A stretch of DNA of 64,000 nt from NCBI RefSeq assembly GCF_003315795.1, contig NZ_QMEY01000003.1, positions 496,001 to 560,000 on the forward strand, read 5' to 3'. The notes below the pieces were generated by a model. The model saw nothing but the letters and a program-made list of their open reading frames with translations. It made no database searches and was not told the DNA's origin. Within the stretch, counting starts at the first letter, position 1. Every line of letters begins with the position of its first letter. Both the position numbers and the translations under genes were made by a program. Shown one piece after another: positions 44,011 through 53,238 of this stretch. The stretch comes from Spongiactinospora rosea. GTDB taxonomy: Bacteria; Actinomycetota; Actinomycetes; Streptosporangiales; Streptosporangiaceae.

Positions 44011-45267
44011 GGCGGCCGTGTTGCCTATCGGGGACCGCGCGGCCCGGCGGGCGGCCTCCGGCCATACCGACGCGATGGACGCGCCGGAGCGCAGCCGCGC
44101 GACCCGCCAGCCGTACCCGGCAAGGACGGCCCTGGCCTGCTCGTAGTCCTCGCTGGGCGGCGCGTCGGGATGCTCCCACACGGCCGTGTCGAGCACCACC
44201 GCCACACCGGTGACGCTGCCGTGCCGCAGCCGGGCCACGGCGGTGACCTCCTCGGCCCGCAGCGACCCGAGCACGGCCACGATCAGCCCGTCGCCGCCGC
44301 CCTGCCGCAGCGCGGTGATCCCGTACTCCAGCGAACGCGTCTGGCTCTGCCGTACCACCGCCAGCGTGTCCAGCAGACCGTGGCTCAGCCCCGTGTCGGT
44401 CAGGTGCTCCGCGCCCTGGTCGGTGACCAGGCGCAGGCCCAGGCCCTCCCGGGCCAGGTGGACGCCGATGGAGGCCGCGGCCGAGACGGCGACCTCGAAC
44501 GACGAGCGCGGGCCCTCCCCCCGGTGGGCCATCCTGCGGGTGTCGAGCAGGAGCGCGCCGCGGCTCTGCCACTGCTGCTCCTCCCGCCGCACCATCAGCT
44601 CGCCGTGCCTGGCGGTGGAGCGCCAGTGGACGCGGCGCAGGTCGTCCCCCTGGCGGTACTCCCGCGGCGCCACGTCGTCATCGCCCGCCGCCGCCACGCT
44701 CCTGGTACGGCTGTCACCGCCGCCGGTCCACTCGCCGGAAAGACGTACATGCGGCAGCGGCACCACCTGCGGCGTCACCACCAGGGTGTCGCTGATGGTG
44801 AACCCGCGGGCCAGCTCGACCAGCCCGAACGGGTCGGTGATCCGCACCGAAAGCGGCCCGATCGGGAACTTGCCCCGCAGGTCGGAGCGGACCCGGTAGT
44901 CGATCTCGCGAATCCCCTGCGGCTCCACCCGGTCCAGCACGAACCTGGGCCGCGCGCCGAGCGCGTAGGGAACGGTGTCCTCCACCAGCAGCAACCCGGT
45001 CGGCAGCCGGGTGACGTTCTCCAGCCGCAGGGTGACCGTGGCCTCGACGCCGACCTCCGCGCGCTGCGGCTCCAGGCGGCGGGCGCAGCTCAGCCGGTAG
45101 CGGGTGCGCGCGACGACCATGGCGGCCAGCAGCGGCAGCGTGAGGATCAGGATGCCGATCCGCAGCAGGTCGTGTTCGCCGAGCAGCACGGCGCACAGCA
45201 GGGCGGCGATCCCGGAGGCGACGAACGACCGCCCGCGCGCGGTCAGCGCGCCGAGCCCCGCCTTCAC
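43996..45267 (-). CDS. DUF58 domain protein
   Basis: This 423-residue protein has two N-terminal hydrophobic helices (SFVASGIAALLCAVLLGEH and ILILTLPLLAAMVVA) and a beta-rich segment. The DUF58 core carries the signature DDDVAPREYRQGDDLRRVHW and a degenerate VWA-like region (GALLLDTRRMAHRGE). DUF58 proteins are regular partners of MoxR ATPases and transglutaminase-like proteins, probably in a membrane-linked chaperone system; the client is unknown. The GTG start overlaps the MoxR stop (GTGA at 45267-45264). The stop overlaps the first of four repeated ATG cassettes. Confidence 0.9.
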   Translation of the reverse strand: MKAGLGALTARGRSFVASGIAALLCAVLLGEHDLLRIGILILTLPLLAAMVVARTRYRLSCARRLEPQRAEVGVEATVTLRLENVTRLPTGLLLVEDTVPYALGARPRFVLDRVEPQGIREIDYRVRSDLRGKFPIGPLSVRITDPFGLVELARGFTISDTLVVTPQVVPLPHVRLSGEWTGGGDSRTRSVAAAGDDDVAPREYRQGDDLRRVHWRSTARHGELMVRREEQQWQSRGALLLDTRRMAHRGEGPRSSFEVAVSAAASIGVHLAREGLGLRLVTDQGAEHLTDTGLSHGLLDTLAVVRQSQTRSLEYGITALRQGGGDGLIVAVLGSLRAEEVTAVARLRHGSVTGVAVVLDTAVWEHPDAPPSEDYEQARAVLAGYGWRVARLRSGASIASVWPEAARRAARSPIGNTAAGGGQ

Positions 45268-46268
45268 CGCCTCGTTCCCACCCCGCCGGGCCCCCGGCCC
45301 GGTGCGTCGGGCACGGGCACGCGGCGTACCAGGTCGGCGACCACCTGCTCGGGATGGCGGCGCTGGCCCTGCGCCTCGACGCTGGGCAGCAGCCGATGGG
45401 CGAGCACCGGGATGGCGAGGTCCTGAAGGTCGTCGGGGATGACGTAGTCGCGGCCCGACAGCGCGGCGTGCGCCCGGCCTGCCCGCACGAGCTGCAGCGT
45501 CGAGCGGGGCGAGGCGCCGAGGCGCAGGTCCGGGGTCTGCCGGGTGGCGGTGACCAAGTCGATGGCGTACTTCTTGATCGGCGGGGAGACGAACACCGCC
45601 CGCACGGCCTCGATCAGCGCCCGCACCTCGGCGGTGGTGGCCACCGGCTCCAGCTTGTCCAGCGGCGAGGCCGCGCCGTGGACGTCCAGCATCTCCAGCT
45701 CCGCCGCAGGCTCGGGGTAGCCCATCGCGATCCTGGCGGTGAAGCGGTCCCGTTGCGCCTCGGGGAGGGGATAGGTGCCCTCCATCTCGATCGGGTTCTG
45801 GGTGGCGATCACCATGAACGGCGTGTCGAGCCGGTACGTGGCCCCGTCGACGGTCACCTGGTGCTCTTCCATGCACTCCAGCAGCGCGGACTGCGTCTTG
45901 GGGGAGGCGCGGTTGATCTCGTCGCCCACCACGATGTTCGCGAAGACCGGGCCCGGCTTGAACTCGAACTCGCGGGTCTGCTGGTTGTAGGCGCTCACCC
46001 CGGTGATGTCGCTGGGCAGCAGGTCCGGGGTGAACTGCACGCGGCGCACGGGACAGTCGATGGACCGGGCCAGCGCCTTGGCGAGCATCGTCTTGCCGAC
46101 ACCCGGCACGTCCTCGATGAGCAGGTGACCCTCGGCCAGCAGGACGGTCAATGTGAGCCGGACGACATCCGCCTTGCCCTCGATCACCGATTCGATCGCG
46201 TGCCGGATCCGGTGCGCTGTGGAGACCAGATCCTCGAGTTGATGTCCGACGTCATGGCTGACAGCCAC
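45264..46268 (-). CDS. MoxR-family AAA+ ATPase
   Basis: This ~334-residue AAA+ protein is the first gene of the operon. It has Walker A IEDVPGVGKTMLAKAL, Walker B VVGDEINRASPKTQSALLE and sensor-1 IATQNPIEMEGTYPLPEAQ. The arginine region is RDRFTARIAMGYP, and a MoxR-type C-terminal lid follows (LRLGASPRSTLQLVRAGRA). It is a different MoxR subfamily from the CoxD-like one at 29.2 kb. It probably remodels or activates a target with the VWA-like DUF58 protein. GTG at 46268 is chosen because GGAGG lies 4 nt upstream. The gene diverges from mraZ across about 430 bp. Confidence 0.93.
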   Translation of the reverse strand: MAVSHDVGHQLEDLVSTAHRIRHAIESVIEGKADVVRLTLTVLLAEGHLLIEDVPGVGKTMLAKALARSIDCPVRRVQFTPDLLPSDITGVSAYNQQTREFEFKPGPVFANIVVGDEINRASPKTQSALLECMEEHQVTVDGATYRLDTPFMVIATQNPIEMEGTYPLPEAQRDRFTARIAMGYPEPAAELEMLDVHGAASPLDKLEPVATTAEVRALIEAVRAVFVSPPIKKYAIDLVTATRQTPDLRLGASPRSTLQLVRAGRAHAALSGRDYVIPDDLQDLAIPVLAHRLLPSVEAQGQRRHPEQVVADLVRRVPVPDAPGRGPGGVGTRR

Positions 46269-46525
46269 CGGGCCTCCAGGATGGTGGTACGGCAAGCCCG
46301 CGCAGGCGCTTTTGCGGGGGCCTTGCGTTTCTTTTCCATTGTGTGTACAGACACTACGTTGCCGGGGGTTGCGGGGCGACTTTTAGCCGATTTACCGGCG
46401 AATGCCGCTATAGCCCGGCCGCTATACGGGCGCCCGTGCTCCACGGCGCTCCACCACTGCACCCCACCCGCCACGTATTCGGGGCGCTGTAGGTATTCCG
46501 GCGCCGGCACGCCGCGCCGACACGC

Positions 46526-46547
46526 GGGGGCGCCGCTCCGCGCCCCC
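46526..46547. other. Hairpin in the moxR-mraZ divergent region
   Basis: GGGGGCGC and GCGCCCCC form an 8-bp stem with a 6-nt loop. The rest of 46269-46615 holds no gene. It includes scattered CTCCAC sequences, the reverse complement of the MraZ-box core, at about 46447, 46554 and 46682, whose meaning is unclear. Confidence 0.4.
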
Positions 46548-46615
46548 ACCGGTACTCCACCGCCCTGACCTGCACAAACGTCACGAAAATGGCGGCGACA
46601 CACGGCGACGATTAG

Positions 46616-46643
46616 TTGACGGTGGAGAGAAGTGGAGTAAGGT
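46616..46643 (+). promoter_or_regulatory. mraZ (dcw cluster) promoter
   Basis: TTGACG (46616-46621) and TAAGGT (46638-46643) are 16 bp apart, a near-consensus housekeeping promoter about 65 bp before mraZ. The MraZ boxes lie across its spacer, -10 and start point. Confidence 0.65.
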
Positions 46644-46657
46644 GGTGCGCAGTGGAG
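46622..46657 (+). promoter_or_regulatory. MraZ operator: four GTGG(A/T)G repeats
   Basis: GTGGAG at 46622, GTGGAG at 46632, GTGGTG at 46642 and GTGGAG at 46652 have an exact 10-bp period, so they lie on one face of the helix. MraZ proteins are known to bind GTGG-containing direct repeats before their own gene. Overlap with the promoter implies autorepression of the dcw cluster. Confidence 0.85.
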
Positions 46658-46708
46658 GGCAGGTGCTCTCGTGACCGAGCACTCCACTAGGCACGGGAGG
46701 TGGAGCCG

Positions 46709-47140
46709 ATGTTCCTCGGCACACACCAACCGCGCCTGGACGACAAGGGACGGCTGTTCCTGCCGGCGAAGTACCGTGAGGAGCTGGCGGAGGGTCTGGT
46801 GATCACCAAAGGCCAGGAGCGCTGCCTCTACGTTTTTCCCGTAGAGGAGTTCGAGCGCATCACCGAGGCTCTGCGCACCGCGCCGGTGACCGCCAAGGCG
46901 GTCCGCGACTACAGCCGTGTCCTCTTCGCGAGTGCGTCCGACGAGGTCCCTGACAAGCAGGGGCGGATCACGATCCCGCAAGCCCTTCGCCAGTATGCCG
47001 GGCTCACCCGTGACTGTGTGGTGATCGGGGCCAACACGCGGCTGGAGATCTGGGACGCGCGTGCCTGGGAGACCTACCTGTCCGACCAGGAGCAGGCGTT
47101 CGCCGATCTGTCGGAGGAGGTGCTGCCAGGGATTTTGTGA
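46709..47140 (+). CDS. mraZ: Transcriptional regulator MraZ
   Basis: This 143-residue protein is made of two AbrB-like swapped-hairpin domains: [20 protein letters not shown] in the first and [13 protein letters not shown] in the second, each with the D-x-x-G-R motif. It forms a ring and represses the division and cell wall cluster by binding the direct repeats upstream of its own gene. The ATG at 46709 has GGGAGG 8 nt upstream; a GTG nine bases earlier is less likely. It is the first gene of the dcw cluster. A gap of about 230 bp before rsmH contains no supported gene. Confidence 0.96.
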   Translation: MFLGTHQPRLDDKGRLFLPAKYREELAEGLVITKGQERCLYVFPVEEFERITEALRTAPVTAKAVRDYSRVLFASASDEVPDKQGRITIPQALRQYAGLTRDCVVIGANTRLEIWDARAWETYLSDQEQAFADLSEEVLPGIL

Positions 47141-47372
47141 CAACGGTCGAATCGTCGGTGTAACAAGTCGTTCGGCGAGGTCTCCACCCGCACCCACTGG
47201 ACCACCAGCTGATGCACCTTCCCCGGTGTCAGGTGGCGGTCACCCAGACGGTTGCGGATGGGGACCTGGCCGGACGGCCGGGTGGGGGCCCGAGAGAGAA
47301 CGGGATGGCCGATGGTTCGGCGAAGCCGCGAAACATCCGCGAGTACGAGCGGCGGGAGGGGGTGGAAAGAGC

Positions 47373-48365
47373 ATGCGAGCGACTGATGACAACGGTCTTC
47401 GCGCGGGCGGCCATGTGCCGGTGATGCTCGCGCGCGTGCTCGACCTCCTCGCGCCCGCGCTGGACCGGCCGGACTCGGTGCTGGTCGATGCCAACCTCGG
47501 GCTCGGCGGGCACGCGGAGGCGCTGCTCGCGGCCCACCCCACGCTCCGGCTGATCGGGATCGACCGCGATCCGGTGGCCGTCGAGCGCTCCGCCGTACGG
47601 CTGGCCCCCTTCGGCCTGCGCGCCACGCTGGTGCGCGCGGTCTCCAGCGACCTGCCCGCCGTGCTCGCGGCGGCCCGGGCGCCGCGCGTGGACGCCGCGT
47701 TGTTCGATCTCGGCGTGTCCTCGCCGCAGCTCGACGAGCCGGAACGAGGATTCGCCTACTCTTACGACGCGCCGCTCGACATGCGGATGGACCGCGAACA
47801 GGAGCTCACGGCGGCGGAGGTGGTCAACACCTATCCGGCGAAGGAGCTGACCCGCGTGCTGCGCGACTACGGCGAGGAGCGGTTCGCCGCGCGCATCGCC
47901 CGGCTGATCTGCGAGGAGCGGGCCAGGGAGCCCATCGACTCGACCAGGCGGCTGGCCGACATCGTGCGCACCGCGATCCCCGCCGCGACCCGGCGCACCG
48001 GGGGCAACCCCGCGAAGAGGACTTTCCAGGCGTTGCGCATCGAGGTGAACGAGGAGCTGTCCGCCCTGGAGACGGCGCTCCCCGCCGCCCTCGACGCGCT
48101 CACCCTGGGCGGGCGGGTCGTCGTGCTCGCCTACCACTCCCTTGAGGACCGGCTGGCCAAGCAGGTCCTCGCGGCGCGAACCAAGGAGACGGGCCCACCC
48201 GGCCTGCCGGTGCCGCTGCCCGCGCACCAGCCGAGGTTCCGCCTGGTGACGAGGGGAGCCGAACTCCCCGACGAGGAGGAGGTCACGCGCAACCCGCGCG
48301 CGGCCTCGGCCCGCCTGCGGGCCGCAGAGAGGATCCGTGAGCCTGTTGACGAAGACCGAGCGTGA
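47373..48365 (+). CDS. rsmH: 16S rRNA m4C1402 methyltransferase
   Basis: This 330-residue enzyme (formerly MraW) methylates N4 of cytosine 1402 in the ribosomal P site. It has [17 protein letters not shown] at the N-terminus and the SAM motif [15 protein letters not shown] (Asn replacing the usual Thr after DA). Further blocks are [33 protein letters not shown] and [17 protein letters not shown] at 47373 follows a GGAGGGGGTGGAAAG purine stretch. The last 29 bases overlap the ftsL start in another frame, which couples the two genes. Confidence 0.95.
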   Translation: MRATDDNGLRAGGHVPVMLARVLDLLAPALDRPDSVLVDANLGLGGHAEALLAAHPTLRLIGIDRDPVAVERSAVRLAPFGLRATLVRAVSSDLPAVLAAARAPRVDAALFDLGVSSPQLDEPERGFAYSYDAPLDMRMDREQELTAAEVVNTYPAKELTRVLRDYGEERFAARIARLICEERAREPIDSTRRLADIVRTAIPAATRRTGGNPAKRTFQALRIEVNEELSALETALPAALDALTLGGRVVVLAYHSLEDRLAKQVLAARTKETGPPGLPVPLPAHQPRFRLVTRGAELPDEEEVTRNPRAASARLRAAERIREPVDEDRA

Positions 48366-49413
48366 GCTCCCGCGTGGAGTCCGCTCCCGCACGCCCCGTC
48401 AGCCCCGCGCCACCACGGCACGGGTGGCCCCGCCGCGCCCGAAGGCCCCCCGGCCGAACCAGCGGCGCCCGGAAGAGATCCCGGAAAACGGCTCCCCGGC
48501 CACCGGTGCTCCCGACCGGACCGCTCCAGGCAAGGAGACCTCAGGCCGGACCGCTTCCGGCAGGAGCGCTCCGGGCAAGCGCGCTCCCGACCGGGTGACC
48601 CCGGGCAAGGGCGCCTCCGGCCGGTCCGGCGCGGGCAAGGGCACTTCCGAGCGGTCCGCCACGGGCAAGGGCGCGTCCGGCCGGATCGCCCCGGCCAAGG
48701 CCGCCCCCGGCCGGTCCGGCGCGGGCAAGGGTGCTCCCGGTCGCTCCGCCCCGGAAAGAGGCGTTCCCGGCCGCGCCGGCTCGGGCAAGGCCGCTCCCGG
48801 CCGGTCCAATCCGGAAAGAGGCGCTCCTGGGGCGAACGGCTCGGGCCGTAGTGCCGCCGGCCGGGTCGTTCCGGACAGGGGCGCATCGGGTCGCCCCGCT
48901 CCGGGCAAGGCCGGGCCTGACGGGTCCGCCCCGGGCAAGGCCGCCGCTGAGGGGGTCGGCCTGGGCAACGGTGTGCTGGGCAAGGCCGGTCCGGTACGCG
49001 ATCTGCTGAGCGGGGGCGCTCCGTCGAAGAGCGCGTGGCGTACGGGCGAGACGCGGCGGCTGCCGCGCCCGGCCCGGGCCGCGACCGCCGCTCCGGCCCG
49101 CCGCGGCCGCGCGCCGCGCGCGCCGTTCGTGCTGCTGCTGGTCGGCCTGCTGTGCGGTGGCCTGGTCACCCTGCTGCTGCTCAACACCGTCCTGGCCCAG
49201 GACTCCTTCGAGGCCGACGAGCTTCGCCACGGCGTCGCCCGCATCCAGCGGGAGGCCGAGCGGCAGAAGCTCGACAACGCCCGGCAGGACACCGCCGAGG
49301 CGCTGGCGGAGCGGGCCGGGAAGCTCGGCGCGCGGCCCGACCCCTCGGCCAGGGTGATCGAGATCGGCAAGGGCGCTCCCGTGGGCGCCGAGACGGGGGA
49401 CGCGGGCAGGTGA
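48337..49413 (+). CDS. ftsL: FtsL-like divisome protein with long repeat-rich N-terminal tail
   Basis: This 358-residue bitopic membrane protein occupies the ftsL place between rsmH and ftsI. The C-terminal part is FtsL-like: a Pro/Arg-rich segment, one membrane helix ([20 protein letters not shown], about residues 264-283) and a short coiled-coil-prone segment ([20 protein letters not shown]). The cytoplasmic N-terminus is extraordinary, about 260 residues, of which ~60-210 are decamer-like repeats around [10 protein letters not shown]. FtsL is usually only ~100-200 residues. The GTG start has AGAGGA 5 nt upstream and overlaps rsmH by 29 nt. Its stop overlaps the ftsI GTG. FtsL normally activates FtsW-FtsI with FtsB. 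Confidence 0.88.
   Translation: MSLLTKTERELPRGVRSRTPRQPRATTARVAPPRPKAPRPNQRRPEEIPENGSPATGAPDRTAPGKETSGRTASGRSAPGKRAPDRVTPGKGASGRSGAGKGTSERSATGKGASGRIAPAKAAPGRSGAGKGAPGRSAPERGVPGRAGSGKAAPGRSNPERGAPGANGSGRSAAGRVVPDRGASGRPAPGKAGPDGSAPGKAAAEGVGLGNGVLGKAGPVRDLLSGGAPSKSAWRTGETRRLPRPARAATAAPARRGRAPRAPFVLLLVGLLCGGLVTLLLLNTVLAQDSFEADELRHGVARIQREAERQKLDNARQDTAEALAERAGKLGARPDPSARVIEIGKGAPVGAETGDAGR
48510..48960 (+). repeat. 30-bp-unit repeats inside ftsL
   Basis: About 15 imperfect 30-bp units around GGCAAGGGCGC-TCC-GGCCGG encode decapeptides such as [20 protein letters not shown] and [10 protein letters not shown]. Copies have diverged, so the array is not recent. Confidence 0.9.
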
Positions 49414-51677
49414 GAAACGGCGGTGGCCGGGGTTCGGGACCCGGCCGCGGCGGATCCGGCGCCGGAGCCTCTGGGGGCCCCGGCGCCGGTCGTCGTGTGC
49501 CCGGTGGCCCGCGCAGGCCCGGCGGTACCGGACCACCACCGGGAGACGGCCACCAGGCCCCGCCCCCCCGGCGAGCGGGCGACGACCCACCCCGCCAGGA
49601 CCGCCGCCCCGGCGACGGCCCCCCGCGCCCCGGCAAGCCCACCGGCGACGGCACGCCACGTTCCGGAAAGGGGAACGGCGAGGCCACGACCCGTTCCGGC
49701 CGGGCCAACGGTGATGGTCCGGCGCGTCCCGGCAGGGCGAACGGTGATGGCGGGGCACGTTCTACCCGGGTGAGCGGCGATGGTCCGGTACGTCCTGGCA
49801 GGGCGAGCGGCGACGGGCCGCCGCGTCCGGGGCGGGGGAATGGTGAGGGTCCGCCGTGGGCCGGGCGGCTGCGCGGGCCGGGTCCGCATGACCCGCAGCG
49901 ACCGCCGCGCCCCCGCAGGCCGCCGCGTCCGCCGAAGCCCCCCACGATGCTGCGCCTGGGCAACCCGCGCAGGCGGATCGGCATCGGCCTGATCGGGATG
50001 ACCTTCGTGCTGTCCATCCTGTCCGGGCGGCTGGTGCAGCTCCAGGGCCTGGACTCCAAGGTCTACGAGGCCAGGGCCGCCGAGCAGCGCGTGCAGCCCG
50101 AGACGCTGCCCGCCAGGCGCGGCCCCATCACCGACATCAACGGCCACGAGCTGGCCGTCACCGCCGAGGCGCGGGAGGTGTCGGTGGACCCCTCCAGGGT
50201 GACCCCCGCCCAGCGCACCAACCTCGCCGCCATGCTCGCCACCGAGCTGCGCAAGCCGCAGCCTGAGGTCGCCGCCAAGCTGGCCCGCACCCAGACGCGC
50301 TACCAGCTCATCGCCAAGGACGTCGATCCGGTGGTCGCCCAGCGCATCGTGGACCGCGGCTACAACGGCGTCAGCATCAAGTCCCAGTACCGCCGCCTCT
50401 ACCCGGGCGACGACCTGGCCGGCAGCCTGATCGGCTTCGTCGGCTTCGAGGGGCGCGGCCTGGTCGGCCTGGAGCGGATCCACGACAAGGTGCTCGCCGG
50501 GCGGGACGGCCTGCAGAGCATCGAGATGGGCAGGGACCGCCAGCGCATCCCGATGACCCGGGACACCCGCAAGGCCCCGGTGCCCGGCAGAGAGGTCCGC
50601 CTGACGATCGACCGCGACATCCAGTGGGCCGCCCAGAAGGCCATCGCCGAGCAGGTCAGGGCCACCGGCGCGCGCAGCGGCAGCGTGATCGTGATGGACG
50701 TCCGCAACGGCCACGTCCTGGGCATGGCCAACGCCCCCGAGCTCGACCTCAACAACTGGCAGAAGACCCCCCAGGAGGCGTGGATCAACCGCGCCGTGGC
50801 CGAGGTGTTCGAGCCCGGCAGCACCGGCAAGGTGATCACGGCCGCGGCGGCCCTTGAGGCCGGGGCGGTGCGCCCGGAGTCGGTCTTCGACGTACGTGAC
50901 TCCATCCGCTGCGCCGACCGCGTGCTGCACGACTCCCACCCACACCAGCCGGAGAAGCTGACCTTCTCCGGGATCGTGGCCACCTCCAGCAACGTCGGCA
51001 CGATCATGGCCGCGCAGAAGATCGGGAACCAGGCGCTGCACAAGAAGCTCCTCGACTTCGGGTTCGGCGTCAAGCCGGGCAGCGGCCTGCCGGGCGAGGA
51101 GGCCGGGCTGCTGCCGGGCTGGCAGAAGTGGTCGGGCAGCCAGGGCTGCACGATCGCCTACGGACAGGGCGTGTCGGTCACCGCGCTGCAGATGGCCAGC
51201 GTCTACCAGACCATCGCCAACGGCGGCGTGCGGATCACGCCGCAGATCGTGGCCGGGATCGCGGATGAGGACGGCAAGATCGTACCGGCCGAGCCGGGTG
51301 AGCGTACCCGGGTGATCGGTTCGCGCGCCGCCAAGGACATCGCGCTCATGCTGGAGGCGGCGGTGAGCGAGGAGGGCACCGGCAAGCTGGCGGCCATCCC
51401 CGGCTACCGTGTGGCCGGCAAGACCGGCACCGCGATGCGCTATGACGCGAAGTGTCAGGGCTACTGTGGTTACACGGCGACGTTCGCGGGGTTCACCCCG
51501 GCGGACGAGCCGAGGATCGTCGCCCTCTCGGTGATCCAGGACCCTCGCAAGGGGCACTACGGCGGCGAGATCGCCGCGCCCGTCTTCAAGGACGTCATGA
51601 CCTTCGCGTTAAAGAGCAGGAAGATTCCACCTACCGGTACTACTCCGCCATCGGTGCGGATACGCGCCGATGGGTGA
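49410..51677 (+). CDS. ftsI: Penicillin-binding protein FtsI (PBP3-type transpeptidase) with long N-terminal tail
   Basis: This 755-residue septal transpeptidase cross-links peptidoglycan at division with FtsW. After a ~180-residue cytoplasmic Gly/Pro/Arg tail comes one membrane helix (IGIGLIGMTFVLSILSG, about 190-206), then the pedestal domain. The transpeptidase domain carries the SxxK motif STGK (Ser471), SSN (526-528) and KTGT (671-674), all intact. Family members usually have tails of about 20-100 residues. Here ~66-150 are decapeptide repeats of the form GDGPxRPGRAN. The GTG start overlaps the ftsL stop (GTGA at 49410-49413). Confidence 0.96.
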   Translation: MRNGGGRGSGPGRGGSGAGASGGPGAGRRVPGGPRRPGGTGPPPGDGHQAPPPRRAGDDPPRQDRRPGDGPPRPGKPTGDGTPRSGKGNGEATTRSGRANGDGPARPGRANGDGGARSTRVSGDGPVRPGRASGDGPPRPGRGNGEGPPWAGRLRGPGPHDPQRPPRPRRPPRPPKPPTMLRLGNPRRRIGIGLIGMTFVLSILSGRLVQLQGLDSKVYEARAAEQRVQPETLPARRGPITDINGHELAVTAEAREVSVDPSRVTPAQRTNLAAMLATELRKPQPEVAAKLARTQTRYQLIAKDVDPVVAQRIVDRGYNGVSIKSQYRRLYPGDDLAGSLIGFVGFEGRGLVGLERIHDKVLAGRDGLQSIEMGRDRQRIPMTRDTRKAPVPGREVRLTIDRDIQWAAQKAIAEQVRATGARSGSVIVMDVRNGHVLGMANAPELDLNNWQKTPQEAWINRAVAEVFEPGSTGKVITAAAALEAGAVRPESVFDVRDSIRCADRVLHDSHPHQPEKLTFSGIVATSSNVGTIMAAQKIGNQALHKKLLDFGFGVKPGSGLPGEEAGLLPGWQKWSGSQGCTIAYGQGVSVTALQMASVYQTIANGGVRITPQIVAGIADEDGKIVPAEPGERTRVIGSRAAKDIALMLEAAVSEEGTGKLAAIPGYRVAGKTGTAMRYDAKCQGYCGYTATFAGFTPADEPRIVALSVIQDPRKGHYGGEIAAPVFKDVMTFALKSRKIPPTGTTPPSVRIRADG
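49605..49860 (+). repeat. 30-bp-unit repeats inside ftsI
   Basis: About eight imperfect 30-bp units encode segments like GDGPARPGRAN, GDGPVRPGRAS and GDGPPRPGRGN. The sequence differs from the ftsL repeats, but unit length and composition are alike. Confidence 0.88.
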
Positions 51678-51687
51678 CGAGTGACGG

Positions 51688-51693
51688 TACGCT
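51688..51693 (+). promoter_or_regulatory. Leaderless-type -10 element before murE
   Basis: TACGCT lies exactly 6 nt before the murE GTG at 51700 and no ribosome-binding site is present. An internal promoter would let murE onward be transcribed apart from ftsI. Confidence 0.5.
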
Positions 51694-51699
51694 CTCGCC

Positions 51700-53229
51700 G
51701 TGCGTCCCCCGTCTATGCGTCCGACGACGAGTCCGCCGCGCCCGCTGTCCGGGCTCGCGGCGCTGCTCGGCGTGCCCAGTGAAGGCCCGCGCGCCGCGGT
51801 CACCGGCATCACCCACGACTCGCGCCAGGTACGGCGCGGCGATCTCTACGCGGCCCTGCCGGGGGCGAACTTCCACGGCTCCCGCTTCGCCGCCGAGGCG
51901 CTGGCGTCCGGGGCCGCCGCCGTACTGACCGACCCCGCGGGCCGGGACACCGCGGCGGCCACCGGCCTGCCGGTGCTCGTGGTGCCCGACCCGCGCGCGG
52001 TGCTGGGCAAGGTCGCCGCCTGGGTGTACGGCGATCCGGCCGCCGCCGTGACCGTCCTCGGGGTGACCGGCACCAGCGGCAAGTCCACCAGCACGTTCCT
52101 GCTGGAGGCGGGGCTGCGCGCGGCCGGGCACAGCGCCGGGCTGATCGGCGGCGTGGAGATCCACGTGGCCGGCCGGAGCTTCCCCGCGCAGCTCACCACG
52201 CCGGAGGCGAGCGACGTGCACGGCCTCCTCGCGCTGATGCGCGAGGAGGGCGTCACCGCCGCCGCCATGGAGGTCTCCAGTCACGCCCTGGCCCTGGACC
52301 GGGTGGACGGCGTGCGCTACGACGTGGCCGTGTTCACCAACCTCTCCCAGGACCACCTCGACTTCCACCGCGACCTCGACGACTACTTCGCCACCAAGGC
52401 GAGGCTGTTCACGCCGGAGTTCAGCCGCGTCGGGGTGGTCAACCTCGACGACGCCCACGGCCGCGAGCTGCTGGGCATGGCCAAGATCCCGATGACCTCG
52501 TTCTCCGCGGCGGGGTCGGCGCGGGCCGAGTGGCGGGCGCAGGACGTCCGCTGCGGCGGCGACGGCAGCACCTTCCGGGTGGTGGGCCCGGGCGGGGTGG
52601 AGGCGGACGTCACGGTGTCGCTGCCCGGCCCCTTCAACGTGTCCAACACCCTGGGCGCGATCGTCGCCCTGGTGGAGGCCGGAGTGCCGATGCAGGCCGC
52701 GGTCCACGGCGTGGGCTCGCTGCGCGGCGTACCGGGCCGCATGGAGCGGGTCGAGACCGGCGGCGACTACGAGGTGATCGTCGACTACTCCCACAAACCG
52801 GGCGCGGTGGAGTCGGTGCTGCGGTCGCTGCGCGAGGTCACCGCGGGCACGCTCATCGTGGTGCTCGGCTGCGGCGGCGACCGCGACCAGGGCAAGCGCC
52901 CGCTGATGGGGGAGGCCGCCGCCCGGCTGGCCGACGTGGTCGTTCTCACGAGCGACAACCCGCGCTCCGAAGACCCTCTGGTCATCCTGGACGCCATGCT
53001 CGAAGGGGTGCTGGACGTCCCGCCCCGGGAACGCGCGCATGTGATCATGGAACCGGACCGCGCCGCGGCCATCGGCCTCGCGGTGCGACGGGCCGGGCCC
53101 GGCGATGTCGTCCTGATCGCCGGCAAGGGTCACGAGCAGGGGCAGTACATCGCCGGCGAGGTGATCCCCTTCGACGACCGGCAGGTGGCCGCGCAGGCCG
53201 TCCGCCGCCGGGAAACATATGGAGAGTAG
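51700..53229 (+). CDS. murE: UDP-MurNAc-L-Ala-D-Glu ligase MurE
   Basis: This 509-residue Mur ligase adds the third residue of the peptidoglycan stem peptide. The ATP loop is [18 protein letters not shown], the central domain has [15 protein letters not shown] and [10 protein letters not shown], and the C-terminal domain has [14 protein letters not shown] and [14 protein letters not shown]. The specificity motif DNPRSEDP indicates diaminopimelate, not lysine, as the added amino acid. The GTG start is supported by leaderless promoter spacing; an ATG six codons on is an alternative. It follows ftsI by 22 bp and precedes murF by 9 bp. Confidence 0.97.
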   Translation: MRPPSMRPTTSPPRPLSGLAALLGVPSEGPRAAVTGITHDSRQVRRGDLYAALPGANFHGSRFAAEALASGAAAVLTDPAGRDTAAATGLPVLVVPDPRAVLGKVAAWVYGDPAAAVTVLGVTGTSGKSTSTFLLEAGLRAAGHSAGLIGGVEIHVAGRSFPAQLTTPEASDVHGLLALMREEGVTAAAMEVSSHALALDRVDGVRYDVAVFTNLSQDHLDFHRDLDDYFATKARLFTPEFSRVGVVNLDDAHGRELLGMAKIPMTSFSAAGSARAEWRAQDVRCGGDGSTFRVVGPGGVEADVTVSLPGPFNVSNTLGAIVALVEAGVPMQAAVHGVGSLRGVPGRMERVETGGDYEVIVDYSHKPGAVESVLRSLREVTAGTLIVVLGCGGDRDQGKRPLMGEAAARLADVVVLTSDNPRSEDPLVILDAMLEGVLDVPPRERAHVIMEPDRAAAIGLAVRRAGPGDVVLIAGKGHEQGQYIAGEVIPFDDRQVAAQAVRRRETYGE

Positions 53230-53238
53230 GGAAGAAGC

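Noticed and set aside
47212-47424. 70-codon frame between mraZ and rsmH, overlapping the rsmH start
   Set aside because: It has no ribosome site, no clean stop-start link at either end and no repeats, unlike the bridging frames listed.
48510-48960. Possible CRISPR-like array
   Set aside because: The 30-bp units are contiguous, lack spacers, vary in sequence and stay in frame within ftsL.
48399-51557. 1052-codon - strand frame opposite ftsL-ftsI
   Set aside because: Its repeats only mirror the decapeptide repeats of ftsL and ftsI on the coding strand.
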